Source of the DNA: Streptomyces albofaciens JCM 4342
GTDB taxonomy: Bacteria; Actinomycetota; Actinomycetes; Streptomycetales; Streptomycetaceae
NCBI RefSeq assembly: GCF_008634025.1
Contig: NZ_PDCM01000002.1
Location: 2,436,001 to 2,500,000 of the forward strand
Length of the DNA stretch: 64,000 nucleotides
Reading direction: 5' to 3'
How positions within the stretch are numbered: the first letter of the stretch is position 1; the number at the start of each line of letters is the position of its first letter. Both the position numbers and the translations under genes were made by a program. Below, in pieces: positions 52,935 to 64,000 of this stretch. The notes beneath the pieces were generated by a model, which ran no database searches, was not told the DNA's origin, and saw only the letters and a program-made list of their open reading frames with translations.

Positions 52935-55900
52935 TCACCGCCTGCGCATCCATTGCTCCATCACCGTCAGCAGGTGGTCGGTGTCCACCGGCTTGGTCAC
53001 GTAGTCGGAGGCGCCGGACTCGATGCTCTTCTCCCGGTCGCCCTTCATCGCCTTCGCGGTCAGCGCGATGATCGGCAGCCCGGCGAACTGCGGCATGCGC
53101 CGGATCGCGGCCGTGGTCGCGTAGCCGTCCATCTCCGGCATCATGATGTCCATCAGGACCAGCACCACGTCGTCGTGCTGCTCCAGGACCTCGATGCCCT
53201 CCCGGCCGTTCTCCGCGTACAGCACGGACAGCCCGTTCTGCTCCAGCACGCTGGTGAGCGCGAAGACGTTGCGGATGTCGTCGTCGACGATCAGCACCTT
53301 CTCGCCGTGGAAGCCGCCGTCGAAGCCGGGCGAGACCAGGTCCTGGCCGTTGCCGATCCAGGGCTCCTCGGCGGGCGCCCGCGGGGGCTCCTCGGCCTGC
53401 TGCGGTGCCTCCGGCGGCGCGGGCGCGGGCGGCAGCTCCGGCCGCGGCCCCTCGGTGGCCACCGGGCGCCGGCGCCGCCTGGGCCCCGGACCGCTGCCCC
53501 GGGAGGGCGCCACACCGGGCTGTGCGCCCTCCTCGGCGGCCTCCCGGCCGAGCTCCGCGTCCCGCGCCTCGGCGTCCATGGCGAGCCCGCCCGCGACCAG
53601 TTGCGGGTAGCCCTGCGGCGGCAGCCCGCCCGGGTTGTGCGGCAGGTAGAGCGTGAAGGTGGAGCCGCGGCCCGGCTCACTGGCGGCGTGGATCTCGCCG
53701 CCGAGCAGCCGCGCGATCTCCCGGCTGATGGACAGGCCGAGGCCGGTGCCGCCGTACTTGCGGCTGGTCGTGCCGTCCGCCTGCTTGAACGCCTCGAAGA
53801 TCACCCGCATCTTGCTGGACGCGATACCGATGCCGGTGTCCGTCACGGAGAACGCGATCATGTCGGCGTCCGCGTCGCGCAGCGCGCCGTGCTCCAGCAG
53901 GTGTTCGCGGATGTCCGTCGGCACATCGTCGCCGGCCGGCCGGATGACCAGCTCCACGGCGCCGCTGTCGGTGAACTTCACCGCGTTGGCCAGCAGGTTG
54001 CGCAGCACCTGGAGCAGCCGCTGCTCGTCGGTGTGCAGCGTGGCGGGCAGCTCCGGGGAGACCCGTACGGAGAAGTCCAGGCCCTTCTCCGCGGTCAGCG
54101 GCCGGAAGGTGGCCTCCACGTAGTCGACGAGCTGGACCAGCGCGATGCGCGTCGGGCTGACGTCCATCTTGCCGGCCTCGACCTTCGACAGGTCCAGGAT
54201 GTCGTTGATCAGCTGGAGCAGGTCGGAGCCGGCGCCGTGGATGGTCTCGGCGAATTCGACCTGCTTCGGGGAGAGGTTCCCCTCGGCGTTGTCGGCGAGC
54301 AACTTGGCGAGGATCAGCAGCGAGTTGAGCGGGGTGCGCAGCTCGTGCGACATGTTCGCCAGGAATTCCGACTTGTAGCGCATCGAGACGGCCAGCTGCT
54401 CGGCGCGCTCCTCCAGGACCTGCCGCGCCTCCTCGATCTCGGTGTTCTTCACCTCGATGTCGCGGTTCTGCGCGCGCAGTTGCTCGGCCTTCTCCTCCAG
54501 CTCGGAGTTGGACAGCTCCAGCGCCTTCTGGCGGCTCTCCAATTCGCCCGAGCGCTCCTTGAGTTGCTCGGTCAGCTCCTGCGACTGCTTGAGCAGCATC
54601 TCGGTCTTGGTGTTGACGGAGATGGTGTTGACGCTGGTCGCGATCATCTCCGCGATCTGGCTGAGGAAGTCCTTCTGGATCTGGGTGAACGGCTGGAAGG
54701 AGGCCAGCTCGATCACGCCGAGCACCTTGTCCTCGAAGAGCACCGGCAGCACGATCACATTGGCCGGCGGGGCCTCGCCGAGCCCGGAGGCGATCTTCAG
54801 ATAGCCGGAGGGCACGTTCTCCACCAGGATCGTGCGCTTCTCGGCCGCCGCCGTGCCGATCAGGGTCTCCCCCGGCCGGAACGTCGTCGGCATGGTGCCC
54901 ATCGAGTAGCCGTAGGAGCCCATCAGCCGCAGCTCGTAGGCGCCCGGCTCACCCCCGTCCGCGCCGATCTCGTTGCTGTCGCCGGGCTGCGCGGCGAGGA
55001 AGAACGCGCCGTGCTGCGCGGAGACCGCCGGGGACAGCTCGCTCATGATGAGCGTGGCCACGTCCTTGAGGTCGCGGCGCCCCTGCATCAGACCGGAGAT
55101 GCGGGCCAGGTTGCCCTTGAGCCAGTCCTGCTCCTCGTTGGCGAGGGTGGTCTCGCGGAGCGTGGCGATCATCGTGTTGACGTTGTCCTGGAGCTCCAGG
55201 ATCTCGCCCGCCGCGTCCACGTCGATGCGGACGTTGTGGTCGCCGAGGGTCACCGCGGCGGCGACGGCGGCGATCGCCCGCACCTGGCGGGTCAGGTTGC
55301 CCGCCATCTCGTTCACCGACTCCGTCAGGTCCTTCCAGGTGCCGGCCACGCCGCGGACCTGCGCCTGGCCGCCGAGCTGGCCTTCCGTGCCCACTTCGCG
55401 GGCGACCCGGGTGACCTGCTCGGCGAAGGAGGAGAGCTGGTCGACCATCGTGTTGATGGTCGTCTTCAGGGCCAGGATCTCGCCCCGCGCGTCGATGTCG
55501 ATCTTCTTGGTCAGGTCGCCCTTGGCGATGGCGGTGGTGACCATGGCGATGTTGCGCACCTGGCCGGTCAGGTTGTTCGCCATCGAGTTCACGGACTCGG
55601 TGAGGTCCTTCCACGTACCGGCGACGCCGGGTACGCGGGCCTGGCCGCCCAGGATGCCGTCGGTGCCCACCTCACGGGCCACCCGGGTGACCTCGTCGGC
55701 GAACGACGACAGGGTCGTGACCATCGTGTTGACCGTGTCGGCGAGCTGCGCGACCTCGCCGCGCGCCTCGACCGTGACCTTCTTGGTCAGGTCGCCGTTG
55801 GCGACCGCCGCGGAGACCTGGGAGATGTTGCGCACCTGGATGGTCAGGTTGTTGGCCATCAGGTTGACGTTGTCGCTGAGGTCCTTCCAGATGCCGGTGA

Positions 55901-58445
55901 CGCCCGGGACCCGGGCCTGGCCGCCCAGCTGGCCTTCCGTACCGACCTCACGGGCGACCCGCGTCACCTGTTCGGCGAACAGCGAGAGCTGGTCGACCAT
56001 CGTGTTCACGGTCGTGACCAGTTCGAGGATCTCGCCCTTGGCGTCGACGGTGATCTTCTTCGAGAGGTCGCCGCGCGCGACCGCGGTGGTCACCTCGCCG
56101 ATGCTGCGCACCTGGGACGTCAGGTTGTTCGCCATGAAGTTGACGGACTGGGTGAGGTCCTTCCACGTGCCGCTGACGCCCTGGACCTCGGCCTGGCCGC
56201 CGAGGATGCCCTCGGTGCCCACCTCGCGGGCCACCCGGGTGACCTGCTCGGCGAAGTTCGAGAGCTGGTCCACCATGGTGTTGAGGGTGTTCTTCAGCTC
56301 CAGGATCTCGCCCCGGGCGTCCACGTCGATCTTCTGGGACAGGTCGCCGCGCGCCACCGCCGTCGCGACCTGCGCGATGTTGCGGACCTGGGCGGTCAGG
56401 TTGCCGGCCATGCCGTTCACCGAGTCGGTCAGGTCCCGCCAGACGCCCGCGACGCCCGGCACCTGCGCCTGGCCGCCGAGCCTGCCGTCCGTACCGACCT
56501 CGCGGGCCACCCTGGTGACCTGCTCGGCGAAGGCCGAGAGCTGGTCGACCATCGTGTTGATGGTGTTCTTCAGCTCCAGGATCTCGCCGCGCGCGTCCAC
56601 GTCGATCTTCTGCGACAGGTCGCCGCGCGCCACCGCCGTCGTCACCTGGGCGATCTGCCGCACCTGGGAGGTGAGGTTGCCCGCCATGAAGTTGACGGAG
56701 TCGGTCAGTTCCTTCCACGTGCCGCTGACGCCGTCCACCCGGGCCTGACCGCCGAGCCGGCCCTCCGTGCCCACGTCCCGCGCCATCCGGGTGACCTGGT
56801 CGGCGAACGAGGACAGCTGGTCCACCATGGTGTTCACGGTGTTCTTCAGCTGGAGCATCTCGCCGGAGACGTCGACGGTGACCTTCTGCGACAGATCGCC
56901 GTTGGCCACCGCCGTGGTCACCTGCGCGATGTTGCGGACCTGTCCGGTCAGGTTGCGGAAGGCGGTGTTGACGGAGTCGGTCAGGTCCTTCCACGTACCG
57001 GCAGCGCCCGGAACCGCCGCCTGACCGCCCAGCTCGCCCTCGACGCCGATCTCCCGCGCGACCCGCGTCACCTCGGCGCCGAACGACGACAGCTGGTCGA
57101 CCATCGTGTTCACGGTGTTCTTCAGTTCGAGCATCTCGCCCGCGACGTCGACCGTGACCTTCTGCGACAGGTCACCGTTGGCGACCGCGGTCGTCACCTG
57201 GGCGATGTCGCGCACCTGCCCGGTCAGGTTGCGGAAGGCGTTGTTCACCGAGTCGGTGAGGTCCTTCCAGGTGCCCGCCGCGCCCGGCACCTGCGCCTGC
57301 CCGCCGAGCTGGCCCTCGGCGCCGACCTCGTTGGCGACCCGGGTGACCTCGTCCGCGAAGGTACGCAGCGTCTCGGTCATCGTGTTGATCGTGTCGGCGA
57401 GCTGCGCGACCTCGCCGCGCGCGCTGACCGTGACCTTCTGGGACAGATCGCCGTTGGCCACCGCCGTGGTCACCTGCGCGATTCCGCGCACCTGCGCCGT
57501 GAGGTTCCCGGCCATCAGGTTGACCGAGTCGGTGAGGTCCTTCCAGACCCCCGCGACACCCGGCACCTGCGCCTGGCCGCCCAGCTCGCCTTCCGTACCG
57601 ACCTCACGGGCGACCCGCGTCACCTCGGAGGCGAAGGACGAGAGCTGGTCCACCATCGTGTTGACGGTGTTCTTCAGCTCCAGCATCTCGCCGGCGACGT
57701 GGACGGTCACCTTGCGTGACAGATCGCCCTTGGCGACGGCGGTGGTGACGAGAGCGATGTCACGCACCTGCGCGGTCAGCCGGGACGCCATCGTGTTCAC
57801 CGACTCGGTCAGGTCCTTCCAGGACCCGGACATGCCGCGCACCCGGGCCTGCCCGCCGAGCTTGCCCTCCGTACCGACCTCGCTGGCGACCCGCGTCACC
57901 TCGTCGGTGAAGGCCGACAGCTGGTCCACCAGGCCGTTGACGGTGCGGCCCACCTTCAGGAACTCACCGCGCAGCGGATGCGCCGAACTGTCGTCCGACC
58001 CGCGCGAGCGCAGGTCCATCCGCTGTTCCAGGTCGCCCTCGGACACCGCGGAGAGCACCCGGCCCACCTCGGAGACCGGCCGTACGAGATCGTCGACCAG
58101 GGCGTTCGAGGCGTCGATGGCGGCGGCCCAGGAGCCCTCGCAGGCGCCTGCCTCCAGGCGTTCCGTGAGTTTTCCCTCACGGCCGACGACCCGGCGCACC
58201 CGCGCCAGCTCTCCCGTCAGGTGCAGATTGCGGTCCGCCACCTCGTTGAAAACAGCGGCGATCTCCGACATCGTCCCGTCGCCGGAGACCGTCAGCCGCT
58301 TACGGAAATTCCCGTCCCGCATCGAGACGAGAGCAGCCAGCAGCCGGTTCAGCGCAGCCGTATCCACCTCAGTCGTCCCGTTGCTCCGGGAACGTCCGCC
58401 TTTCGCGCGCGTGCTCGTGCCCCGCGCCGCTGCGCCAGACTCCAC
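52935..58445 (-). CDS. osaA: hybrid histidine kinase OsaA with a long poly-HAMP array
   Basis: An 1836-residue soluble hybrid kinase of the Nik1/group III type, sensing osmotic or envelope stress. About ten near-identical HAMP-type units ([18 protein letters not shown], then GxWKDLT, SVNxMAxNLTxQV, GDLSxKVTV), each about 92 residues, fill about residues 165-1110, after two more divergent units. A GAF-like domain follows to about 1285, then a coiled coil, HisKA ([14 protein letters not shown], His near 1367), an HATPase, and a C-terminal receiver ([14 protein letters not shown]). GTG start after GGGAGGG. It phosphorylates OsaB. Confidence 0.9.
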   Translation of the reverse strand: MESGAAARGTSTRAKGGRSRSNGTTEVDTAALNRLLAALVSMRDGNFRKRLTVSGDGTMSEIAAVFNEVADRNLHLTGELARVRRVVGREGKLTERLEAGACEGSWAAAIDASNALVDDLVRPVSEVGRVLSAVSEGDLEQRMDLRSRGSDDSSAHPLRGEFLKVGRTVNGLVDQLSAFTDEVTRVASEVGTEGKLGGQARVRGMSGSWKDLTESVNTMASRLTAQVRDIALVTTAVAKGDLSRKVTVHVAGEMLELKNTVNTMVDQLSSFASEVTRVAREVGTEGELGGQAQVPGVAGVWKDLTDSVNLMAGNLTAQVRGIAQVTTAVANGDLSQKVTVSARGEVAQLADTINTMTETLRTFADEVTRVANEVGAEGQLGGQAQVPGAAGTWKDLTDSVNNAFRNLTGQVRDIAQVTTAVANGDLSQKVTVDVAGEMLELKNTVNTMVDQLSSFGAEVTRVAREIGVEGELGGQAAVPGAAGTWKDLTDSVNTAFRNLTGQVRNIAQVTTAVANGDLSQKVTVDVSGEMLQLKNTVNTMVDQLSSFADQVTRMARDVGTEGRLGGQARVDGVSGTWKELTDSVNFMAGNLTSQVRQIAQVTTAVARGDLSQKIDVDARGEILELKNTINTMVDQLSAFAEQVTRVAREVGTDGRLGGQAQVPGVAGVWRDLTDSVNGMAGNLTAQVRNIAQVATAVARGDLSQKIDVDARGEILELKNTLNTMVDQLSNFAEQVTRVAREVGTEGILGGQAEVQGVSGTWKDLTQSVNFMANNLTSQVRSIGEVTTAVARGDLSKKITVDAKGEILELVTTVNTMVDQLSLFAEQVTRVAREVGTEGQLGGQARVPGVTGIWKDLSDNVNLMANNLTIQVRNISQVSAAVANGDLTKKVTVEARGEVAQLADTVNTMVTTLSSFADEVTRVAREVGTDGILGGQARVPGVAGTWKDLTESVNSMANNLTGQVRNIAMVTTAIAKGDLTKKIDIDARGEILALKTTINTMVDQLSSFAEQVTRVAREVGTEGQLGGQAQVRGVAGTWKDLTESVNEMAGNLTRQVRAIAAVAAAVTLGDHNVRIDVDAAGEILELQDNVNTMIATLRETTLANEEQDWLKGNLARISGLMQGRRDLKDVATLIMSELSPAVSAQHGAFFLAAQPGDSNEIGADGGEPGAYELRLMGSYGYSMGTMPTTFRPGETLIGTAAAEKRTILVENVPSGYLKIASGLGEAPPANVIVLPVLFEDKVLGVIELASFQPFTQIQKDFLSQIAEMIATSVNTISVNTKTEMLLKQSQELTEQLKERSGELESRQKALELSNSELEEKAEQLRAQNRDIEVKNTEIEEARQVLEERAEQLAVSMRYKSEFLANMSHELRTPLNSLLILAKLLADNAEGNLSPKQVEFAETIHGAGSDLLQLINDILDLSKVEAGKMDVSPTRIALVQLVDYVEATFRPLTAEKGLDFSVRVSPELPATLHTDEQRLLQVLRNLLANAVKFTDSGAVELVIRPAGDDVPTDIREHLLEHGALRDADADMIAFSVTDTGIGIASSKMRVIFEAFKQADGTTSRKYGGTGLGLSISREIARLLGGEIHAASEPGRGSTFTLYLPHNPGGLPPQGYPQLVAGGLAMDAEARDAELGREAAEEGAQPGVAPSRGSGPGPRRRRRPVATEGPRPELPPAPAPPEAPQQAEEPPRAPAEEPWIGNGQDLVSPGFDGGFHGEKVLIVDDDIRNVFALTSVLEQNGLSVLYAENGREGIEVLEQHDDVVLVLMDIMMPEMDGYATTAAIRRMPQFAGLPIIALTAKAMKGDREKSIESGASDYVTKPVDTDHLLTVMEQWMRRR
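55250..57960 (-). repeat. about ten tandem about 276-bp coding repeats (HAMP units) in osaA
   Basis: The GGQA codons recur at spacings of about 276 bp (near 55371, 55645, 55921, 56197, 56472, 56748, 57022, 57300, 57576, 57852), each 92 codons apart. DNA identity between neighbours is very high, unlike the other multidomain genes here, so unequal recombination between units is possible and the copy number may vary between strains. Confidence 0.85.
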
Positions 58446-58703
58446 CGTGTCCCTCCCGCAGGGTCGACCGTTCTACCCGGGCCTTCTCTTTGAGCTTGCC
58501 CAGTGTTTCACCATGGCCCAACCAGGCCATAACAGTTCGGCAGCATCGCATATCGTCCCGGGCACGTTCCGGGCGGAAACACACGTGACCGGCATCCGCA
58601 CGCGCGGCGAAGGTAAGTAACCTGGCATCCGGCTGTCCACCCGCCCTGGCCGTCCAGCACGGGCAGTGGGCGAGCACACCAGGCTTTTCGGAGGGGCGCC
58701 GCC
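58446..58703. promoter_or_regulatory. divergent osaA-osaC control region
   Basis: The 258-bp gap must hold both promoters. The strands carry GGGAGGG before osaA and GGAGGGGC before osaC as ribosome-binding sites. I find no exact GTTT...GGGTAY SigB site; AAGGTAAGTAACC near 58608 is the nearest to one and is weak. No gene is visible. Confidence 0.4.
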
Positions 58704-61376
58704 ATGGTGGGAGAGCAGATCACCGACACACGCATGAGGAGACCAGTGATCACCGCGCGGGCCGCTGCCACGTTCGAGCCGGTCGGCCGCTCGGTCGCCA
58801 CCGCCCGCGCCTTTGTGCGGGACACCCTCCAGGGCTGGGGCCACGGCGACATCGTCGACGACGCCGTCGTCCTGACCAGCGAACTGGTCACCAACGCCGT
58901 CGTCCACGCGGGCACCGCCGCCGACGTACTGTGCCTGCGCACGGACGGCGGGGTGCGCATCGAGGTCGCGGACCGCTATCCGGAGCGGGAGATCCCCCTG
59001 CAGAACACCGGCCGCGCGTTCGCCCATCCGGACCGCGAGGGCGGCCGCGGGCTGCTGCTGTGCGGCGCGCTGGCCAGCCGCTGGGGCGTGGAGTACACCG
59101 CCTCGCAGAAGCACGTCTGGTTCCAGCTCGACCTGCCCGAACGCCCGGCCGGCACCCGCACGGCGGGCCCCGCGCTGCCCGTGGACGCGCTGCCGGTCGC
59201 CGACAGCCGGGTCCGCGTCGCGGTCGTCCAGGTCGACCGCGGCGGATGCATCAGCTTCTGGAACGAGGACGCGCGCGACCTGTTCGCGTACGAGCCCGAG
59301 CAGGTCGTCGGCAAGCCCCTCACCGACTTCGCGGCCTGGCCGCACACCCCCGGCACCGGCACCGGCATCGCCGAGGCGCTGGTGCTGTCCCGGTGGGAGG
59401 GCTCGTACGGCATACGGGGCGCGGACGGCCGGGTCGTCCCGGTGTACGCCTCCCACCTGCGCGTCCGCGACGCCGACGGGGAGCCGTACACGGTCTGCCT
59501 CCTGGTGCGCGACCACGAGCGCGCCGTCCTGCAGAGCCCGCCGCGCACCCCCGCCCCCGACCAGGCGGCCCAGCCGCCCGAGGGCCGCGGCCCCGCCGAC
59601 CCGTTCGAGGTCTTCATCGGCTCGCCCGCCCCCGACGACCTGGACGGCCTGCTCCAGCGCACGGTCGAGCGCGCCCGCGACATGCTCGACGGCGATGCCG
59701 CGTACCTCCTGCTGGCCACCGACGACGAGACCGAGCTGGAGGTGCGCGCCTCCACCGGCCTGCCCTCGGCCCGCCAGCGCTTCGCCCGGGTCCCGGTCGA
59801 GGCGGGCTCCGGGCGGTACGGCTCCGCCCGCATGCCGGCCGTCCACGAGGACCTGACCGCCGTGCCGGGTGCCGTCCCCCTGCTCTCCGGTACGGGCATG
59901 CGCTCGGTCGTCACGGTCCCCCTGAAGGTCGAGGGCCGGCTGACCGGCTCCCTGGGCGTCGCCGCCGAGGCCCCCGGCCGCTACACGAACGAGGAGGCCC
60001 TGCGCCTCCAGTTCGCCGCCGACCGCATCGCGCTGGCCGTCGAGCGGGCCCGCCTGACCGAGCTCGAACGGCTGCGCCGCGGCTCCCTCTCCTTCCTCGT
60101 CGAGGCCTCCGACCTGCTCGCCGGCACCCTCGACCGGGACCAGACGCTGGCCCTGATGGCCCAGATGACGGTCCCCACCCTCGCCACCTGGTGCGCCGTC
60201 TACACCGTCGCGGACCAGGCGTCCGAGCCGGAGCTGTCCTACGTACTGCACGAGGACGAGGACCGCATCGACGGCCTCAAGTCGCTCCTGATGAAGGTCG
60301 ACCCGCCGGAGCCGGTGCCCACGCCCGGCGCCCGCCTGTGGAACGCGCCCACCGACGCCGCCCATGACGCGGCCCTGCGCACCTCGCTGCGCAGCCTGGG
60401 CCTCGGCGAGTCCGCCCGCCCCTCCAAGGGCCCCGGCGCCAGCCTCGCCACCGCCTCCGCGGTCGGCGGCGAGACCGTCGTCCTGCCCCTGGTGGCGCGG
60501 AACCGCGTCATCGGCATGCTCACCCTGGGCAAGCCCAGCGAGGAGCACTTCCGCCAGGAGATCCTGGAGCTCGCCGAGGACCTCTCCCGGCGGGCCGCCC
60601 TGGCCCTGGACAACGCGCGCCTGTACTCGGAGCGCACGGCCATCAGCCAGTCCCTCCAGCGCAGCCTGCTGCCCCCGGAGCTGCCCGAGGTGCCGGGCGT
60701 GGAGGTCGAGGTCATCTACCGCGCGGCCGGCGAGGGCAACGAGGTCGGCGGTGACTTCTACGACCTGTTCCCCATCCGGGACGGCGCGTACGGCTTCGCC
60801 ATCGGCGACGTCTGCGGTACGGGCCCGGAGGCCGCGGCCGTCACCGGTCTGGCCCGGCACGCGCTGCGGCTGCTCGCCCGCGAGGGCTTCGGCGGCCCCG
60901 CCGTCCTGGAGCGGCTGAACGCCGCGATCCTCGACGAGGGCGCCCGCAGCCGCTTCCTGACCCTCCTGTACGGCGAGCTGTGGCCGCAGCGCGACGGCAG
61001 CGCCGTCCTGAAGGTCGTCTGCGCGGGCCATCCGCTGCCGCTGCGCCTGCGCCAGGACGGCACGGTCGAGCCGGCCGCCGAGCCGCAGCCGCTGCTCGGC
61101 GTCATGGACGACCTGGAGCTGTACGAGCAGACCGTCACCCTCGACCCGGGCGATGTGCTGCTGTGCGTCACCGACGGCGTCACCGAGCGCCGCGAGGGCA
61201 CCCGGATGCTGGGCGACGACGGTCTGACGGACGTACTGACGACCTGTACGGGGCTGACCGCGGGCGCGGTGGCCGCCCGCATTCTGCGGGCGGTGGAGCG
61301 GTTCGCCGCGGAGCCCGCGTCCGACGACATGGCCATTCTCGCCATGCGGGTTCCCGAGGTCTCGCACGAAGCGTGA
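58704..61376 (+). CDS. osaC: OsaC multidomain anti-sigma/phosphatase regulator
   Basis: An 890-residue protein. An RsbW-like ATPase/kinase domain is at about residues 25-145 (DDAVVLTSELVTNAVVHAG, N box; GGRGLLLCGALASRWGV, G box). A PAS domain (VDRGGCISFWNEDARDLFAYEPEQVVGKP) follows at about 165-270. One or two GAF domains span about 300-640, and a PP2C/SpoIIE phosphatase is at about 660-885 (EVIYRAAGEGNEVGGDFYDLF, DVCGTGPEAAAVTGLARHAL, TDGVTERREG). In S. coelicolor OsaC returns SigB to baseline after osmotic shock (literature). ATG follows GGAGGGGCGCCGCC. Divergent from osaA. Confidence 0.93.
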   Translation: MVGEQITDTRMRRPVITARAAATFEPVGRSVATARAFVRDTLQGWGHGDIVDDAVVLTSELVTNAVVHAGTAADVLCLRTDGGVRIEVADRYPEREIPLQNTGRAFAHPDREGGRGLLLCGALASRWGVEYTASQKHVWFQLDLPERPAGTRTAGPALPVDALPVADSRVRVAVVQVDRGGCISFWNEDARDLFAYEPEQVVGKPLTDFAAWPHTPGTGTGIAEALVLSRWEGSYGIRGADGRVVPVYASHLRVRDADGEPYTVCLLVRDHERAVLQSPPRTPAPDQAAQPPEGRGPADPFEVFIGSPAPDDLDGLLQRTVERARDMLDGDAAYLLLATDDETELEVRASTGLPSARQRFARVPVEAGSGRYGSARMPAVHEDLTAVPGAVPLLSGTGMRSVVTVPLKVEGRLTGSLGVAAEAPGRYTNEEALRLQFAADRIALAVERARLTELERLRRGSLSFLVEASDLLAGTLDRDQTLALMAQMTVPTLATWCAVYTVADQASEPELSYVLHEDEDRIDGLKSLLMKVDPPEPVPTPGARLWNAPTDAAHDAALRTSLRSLGLGESARPSKGPGASLATASAVGGETVVLPLVARNRVIGMLTLGKPSEEHFRQEILELAEDLSRRAALALDNARLYSERTAISQSLQRSLLPPELPEVPGVEVEVIYRAAGEGNEVGGDFYDLFPIRDGAYGFAIGDVCGTGPEAAAVTGLARHALRLLAREGFGGPAVLERLNAAILDEGARSRFLTLLYGELWPQRDGSAVLKVVCAGHPLPLRLRQDGTVEPAAEPQPLLGVMDDLELYEQTVTLDPGDVLLCVTDGVTERREGTRMLGDDGLTDVLTTCTGLTAGAVAARILRAVERFAAEPASDDMAILAMRVPEVSHEA

Positions 61377-61428
61377 CCCCGGGGCCCGTCGGGCCGCCCC
61401 TTCCGCGTACTCCTTCTCCGTAAACGAA

Positions 61429-61458
61429 AAAGGCCCCCGCCGTCAGGCGGGGGCCTTT
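61429..61458 (+). terminator. strong terminator after osaC
   Basis: AAAGGCCCCCGCC pairs perfectly (13 bp) with GGCGGGGGCCTTT around a GTCA loop, 52 bp after the osaC stop codon. It is the textbook A-stem-T form and so works on both strands; it also shields the tRNA gene behind it. Confidence 0.95.
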
Positions 61459-61462
61459 CCTC

Positions 61463-61538
61463 TGGAGCCCCAATACGGAATCGAACCGTAGACCTTCTCC
61501 TTACCATGGAGACGCTCTGCCGACTGAGCTATTGGGGC
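61463..61538 (-). tRNA. tRNA-Thr (anticodon GGT)
   Basis: A 76-base cloverleaf on the minus strand, starting GCCCCAATAGCTCAGTCGG. The acceptor GCCCCAA pairs with TTGGGGC, and the anticodon stem TCTCC/GGAGA holds loop ATGGTAA, giving GGT (reads ACC). The T arm GGTTCGATTCC is regular. CCA is encoded at the 3' end after the T discriminator. Located just after the osaC terminator. Confidence 0.95.
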
Positions 61539-61637
61539 GCGGCAACAGAATAGAGCATACATGATCTCTTCCGATAACCCGAAATCGCGTGCCGCGGGCT
61601 TCGAGGGACTCGCCCCGTCCCGCGGCAAAAGGGATTT

Positions 61638-62324
61638 TCAGAACGCCGGTTGCAGCAGTCCGCCCAGCGCGTTGCACGCCGCGACCAGCCGCTGCAACTC
61701 CCGTCGTGAGAGTTCGGTCCGTACCGGCAGCGCCAGCGTCTCGTCCACGGCGCGCTCGGTCTGCGGCAGGTACACGTCCCGTCGCAGCCGTGGCATCCGG
61801 TAGACGGGTGCCTGTACGGGCACGCGGCAGGCGACGCCGCGCGAGCGCAGCGCCCGGGCGAACGCGTCCCGGTCGGGGCGTCCGTTTCCGGGGACGCGCA
61901 CCACGTACTGCTCGTACGTGTGGCCCACGGCGGCCGGTGGCGTCGCCACGCCGGTGAGCCGTCCGTCGAGGTAGGCGGCGCGTTCCCGGCGTCGCCGGAC
62001 CTCTTCCGGGTCCGCGAGCCCGGCGCCGGGCTCGTTCTCGGCGACGACCAGCAGCCCGTGCCGCTGTCCGGTCTCGCGGATCCAGCCCATGTCCGCCGGC
62101 CGCCCGAAGCGGTGTACGGCGACGACGGCCGCCGTGCGCGGGGTGACCGCGTCGGCCACCGCGGCCGGGTCGAGGCAGTAGCTGTCCGCGTCGACGTCGG
62201 CGAAGACCGGCAGCGCGCCCAGCTCCACGACCGCCTCGGCGACCTCCGGGTTCCCGTACGCCGGCACCACGACCTCGTCGCCTTCGCGGACACCGGCCGA
62301 CCTGAGCGTTCCCACTGTCCCCAT
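61638..62324 (-). CDS. DegT/DnrJ-family aminotransferase-like protein lacking the PLP-lysine region
   Basis: A 228-residue protein. It keeps recognisable pieces of the family: GVREGDEVVVPAYGNPEVAEAVVELGALPVFADVDADSYCLDPAAV, then VVAVHRFGRPADMGWI and LLVVAENEPGAG. It then jumps to RERAAYLDGRLTGV and GHTYEQYVVRVPG, YRMPRL and a C-terminal end. True members (about 370 residues) have an N-terminal segment and a central GxxSxxxxK that binds PLP; both are missing here. It is thus probably catalytically dead or broken, though the frame is intact and AAGGA precedes the ATG. Confidence 0.75.
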   Translation of the reverse strand: MGTVGTLRSAGVREGDEVVVPAYGNPEVAEAVVELGALPVFADVDADSYCLDPAAVADAVTPRTAAVVAVHRFGRPADMGWIRETGQRHGLLVVAENEPGAGLADPEEVRRRRERAAYLDGRLTGVATPPAAVGHTYEQYVVRVPGNGRPDRDAFARALRSRGVACRVPVQAPVYRMPRLRRDVYLPQTERAVDETLALPVRTELSRRELQRLVAACNALGGLLQPAF

Positions 62325-62392
62325 GCCGCGGATCCTTGCCACATGAAGTGAACATGAAGTAACACGATGGTCTGCGCGGTGGAAACAAAAAA

Positions 62393-62430
62393 GCTCCGGT
62401 CCCTGAACCAGAAGGCTCAGGGACCGGAGC
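62393..62430 (-). terminator. rRNA operon terminator
   Basis: GCTCCGGTCCCTGA pairs perfectly (14 bp) with TCAGGGACCGGAGC around a 10-base loop; A/T-rich bases flank both sides. It sits about 12 bp past the 3' end of 5S rRNA on the operon strand. Confidence 0.93.
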
Positions 62431-62441
62431 GGAAAAATTGT

Positions 62442-62558
62442 TCGGCGGCGTCCTACTCTCCCACAGGGTCCCCCCTGCAGTACCATCGGCGCTGAAAGGC
62501 TTAGCTTCCGGGTTCGGAATGTAACCGGGCGTTTCCCTAACGCTATGACCACCGAAAC
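62442..62558 (-). rRNA. rrf: 5S ribosomal RNA
   Basis: Read on the minus strand, the gene begins GTTTCGGTGGTCATAGCG and contains CCCGGTTACATTCCGAACC and AAGCTAAGCC, the conserved 5S core. It ends near GGACGCCGCCGAAC. The length of about 117 bases is right for 5S. It is separated from 23S by a 76-bp spacer. Confidence 0.95.
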
Positions 62559-62634
62559 ACTATGAAGATAACAACCCATGCCGGCAAGGCGAGTTCGTTA
62601 CTTCAGAACAAACACAGTGGACGCGAGCAACTGA

Positions 62635-64000
<1,366 letters not shown>

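Noticed and set aside
52935..57719. 1614-codon plus-strand ORF opposite osaA
   Set aside because: It is a mirror of the HAMP repeats on the wrong strand; repeated sequence gives open frames in several phases.

Overview
The window is high-GC actinobacterial DNA with a strong Streptomyces signature. Evidence for this includes many GTG starts, a GluABCD uptake operon, a ClgR-type Clp regulator ending in Ala-Ala, an OsaA/OsaB/OsaC osmotic-stress set, a Dps protein, and a 23S-5S rRNA operon end. From memory, the gene order (hflX, M1 peptidase, rshA, dapF, miaA, miaB, gluABCD, recX-recA, Lhr helicase, dps, clgR, cinA, pgsA, rimO, ftsK, osaBAC, tRNA-Thr, rRNA) matches the core-chromosome arm around SCO5745-SCO5796 of S. 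coelicolor. The species cannot be named from the sequence alone.

Layout. 1-12 kb: GTPase hflX (start only), a secreted M1-like peptidase, the ppGpp enzyme rshA, dapF (lysine/peptidoglycan), and the two tRNA A37 modification genes miaA and miaB. Among them lie a small acidic protein, an MT0933-type antitoxin-like protein and a LigB/MEMO-like protein. 11-20.6 kb: a TAXI binding protein, a DEAD-box helicase next to a cold-shock protein, an OmpR-type two-component system, and the glutamate ABC operon gluABCD. A strong hairpin separates gluB from gluC. 20.7-28 kb: an FAD monooxygenase with a long repeat tail, a cysteine dioxygenase-rhodanese pair, a secreted lipase, and recX-recA with an SOS-type promoter. 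28-41 kb: AI-2E permease, DUF3046, an azlCD exporter with an AraC regulator, a giant Lhr helicase with nei, and a hydroxymethylbilane synthase paralogue carrying a His-rich insertion. 41-49 kb: a PPOX/F420-type protein; a 32-codon ORF coupled to an isoaspartyl-methyltransferase homologue (a candidate two-gene RiPP locus); dps with a SigB-type promoter; clgR-cinA-pgsA-rimO; and a RodZ-like protein. 49-64 kb: ftsK; the osmoadaptation system osaB/osaA divergent from osaC; tRNA-Thr; a DegT-like protein lacking its PLP lysine region; 5S rRNA; and the 3' part of 23S rRNA.

How the genes fit together. Much of the window is stress and stringent-response housekeeping: RshA, OsaABC (OsaC is known to damp SigB), a dps gene with a SigB-like promoter, ClgR proteolysis control, and RecA/RecX/Nei/Lhr DNA repair. 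A second theme is an unusual load of unrelated, decayed short tandem repeats (periods 15, 18, 42, about 45 and about 70 bp). They sit in intergenic gaps and also expand inside two coding regions, the monooxygenase tail and the HemC insertion. The most promising lead for something undescribed is the short peptide ORF plus 398-residue methyltransferase at 42.2-43.5 kb.
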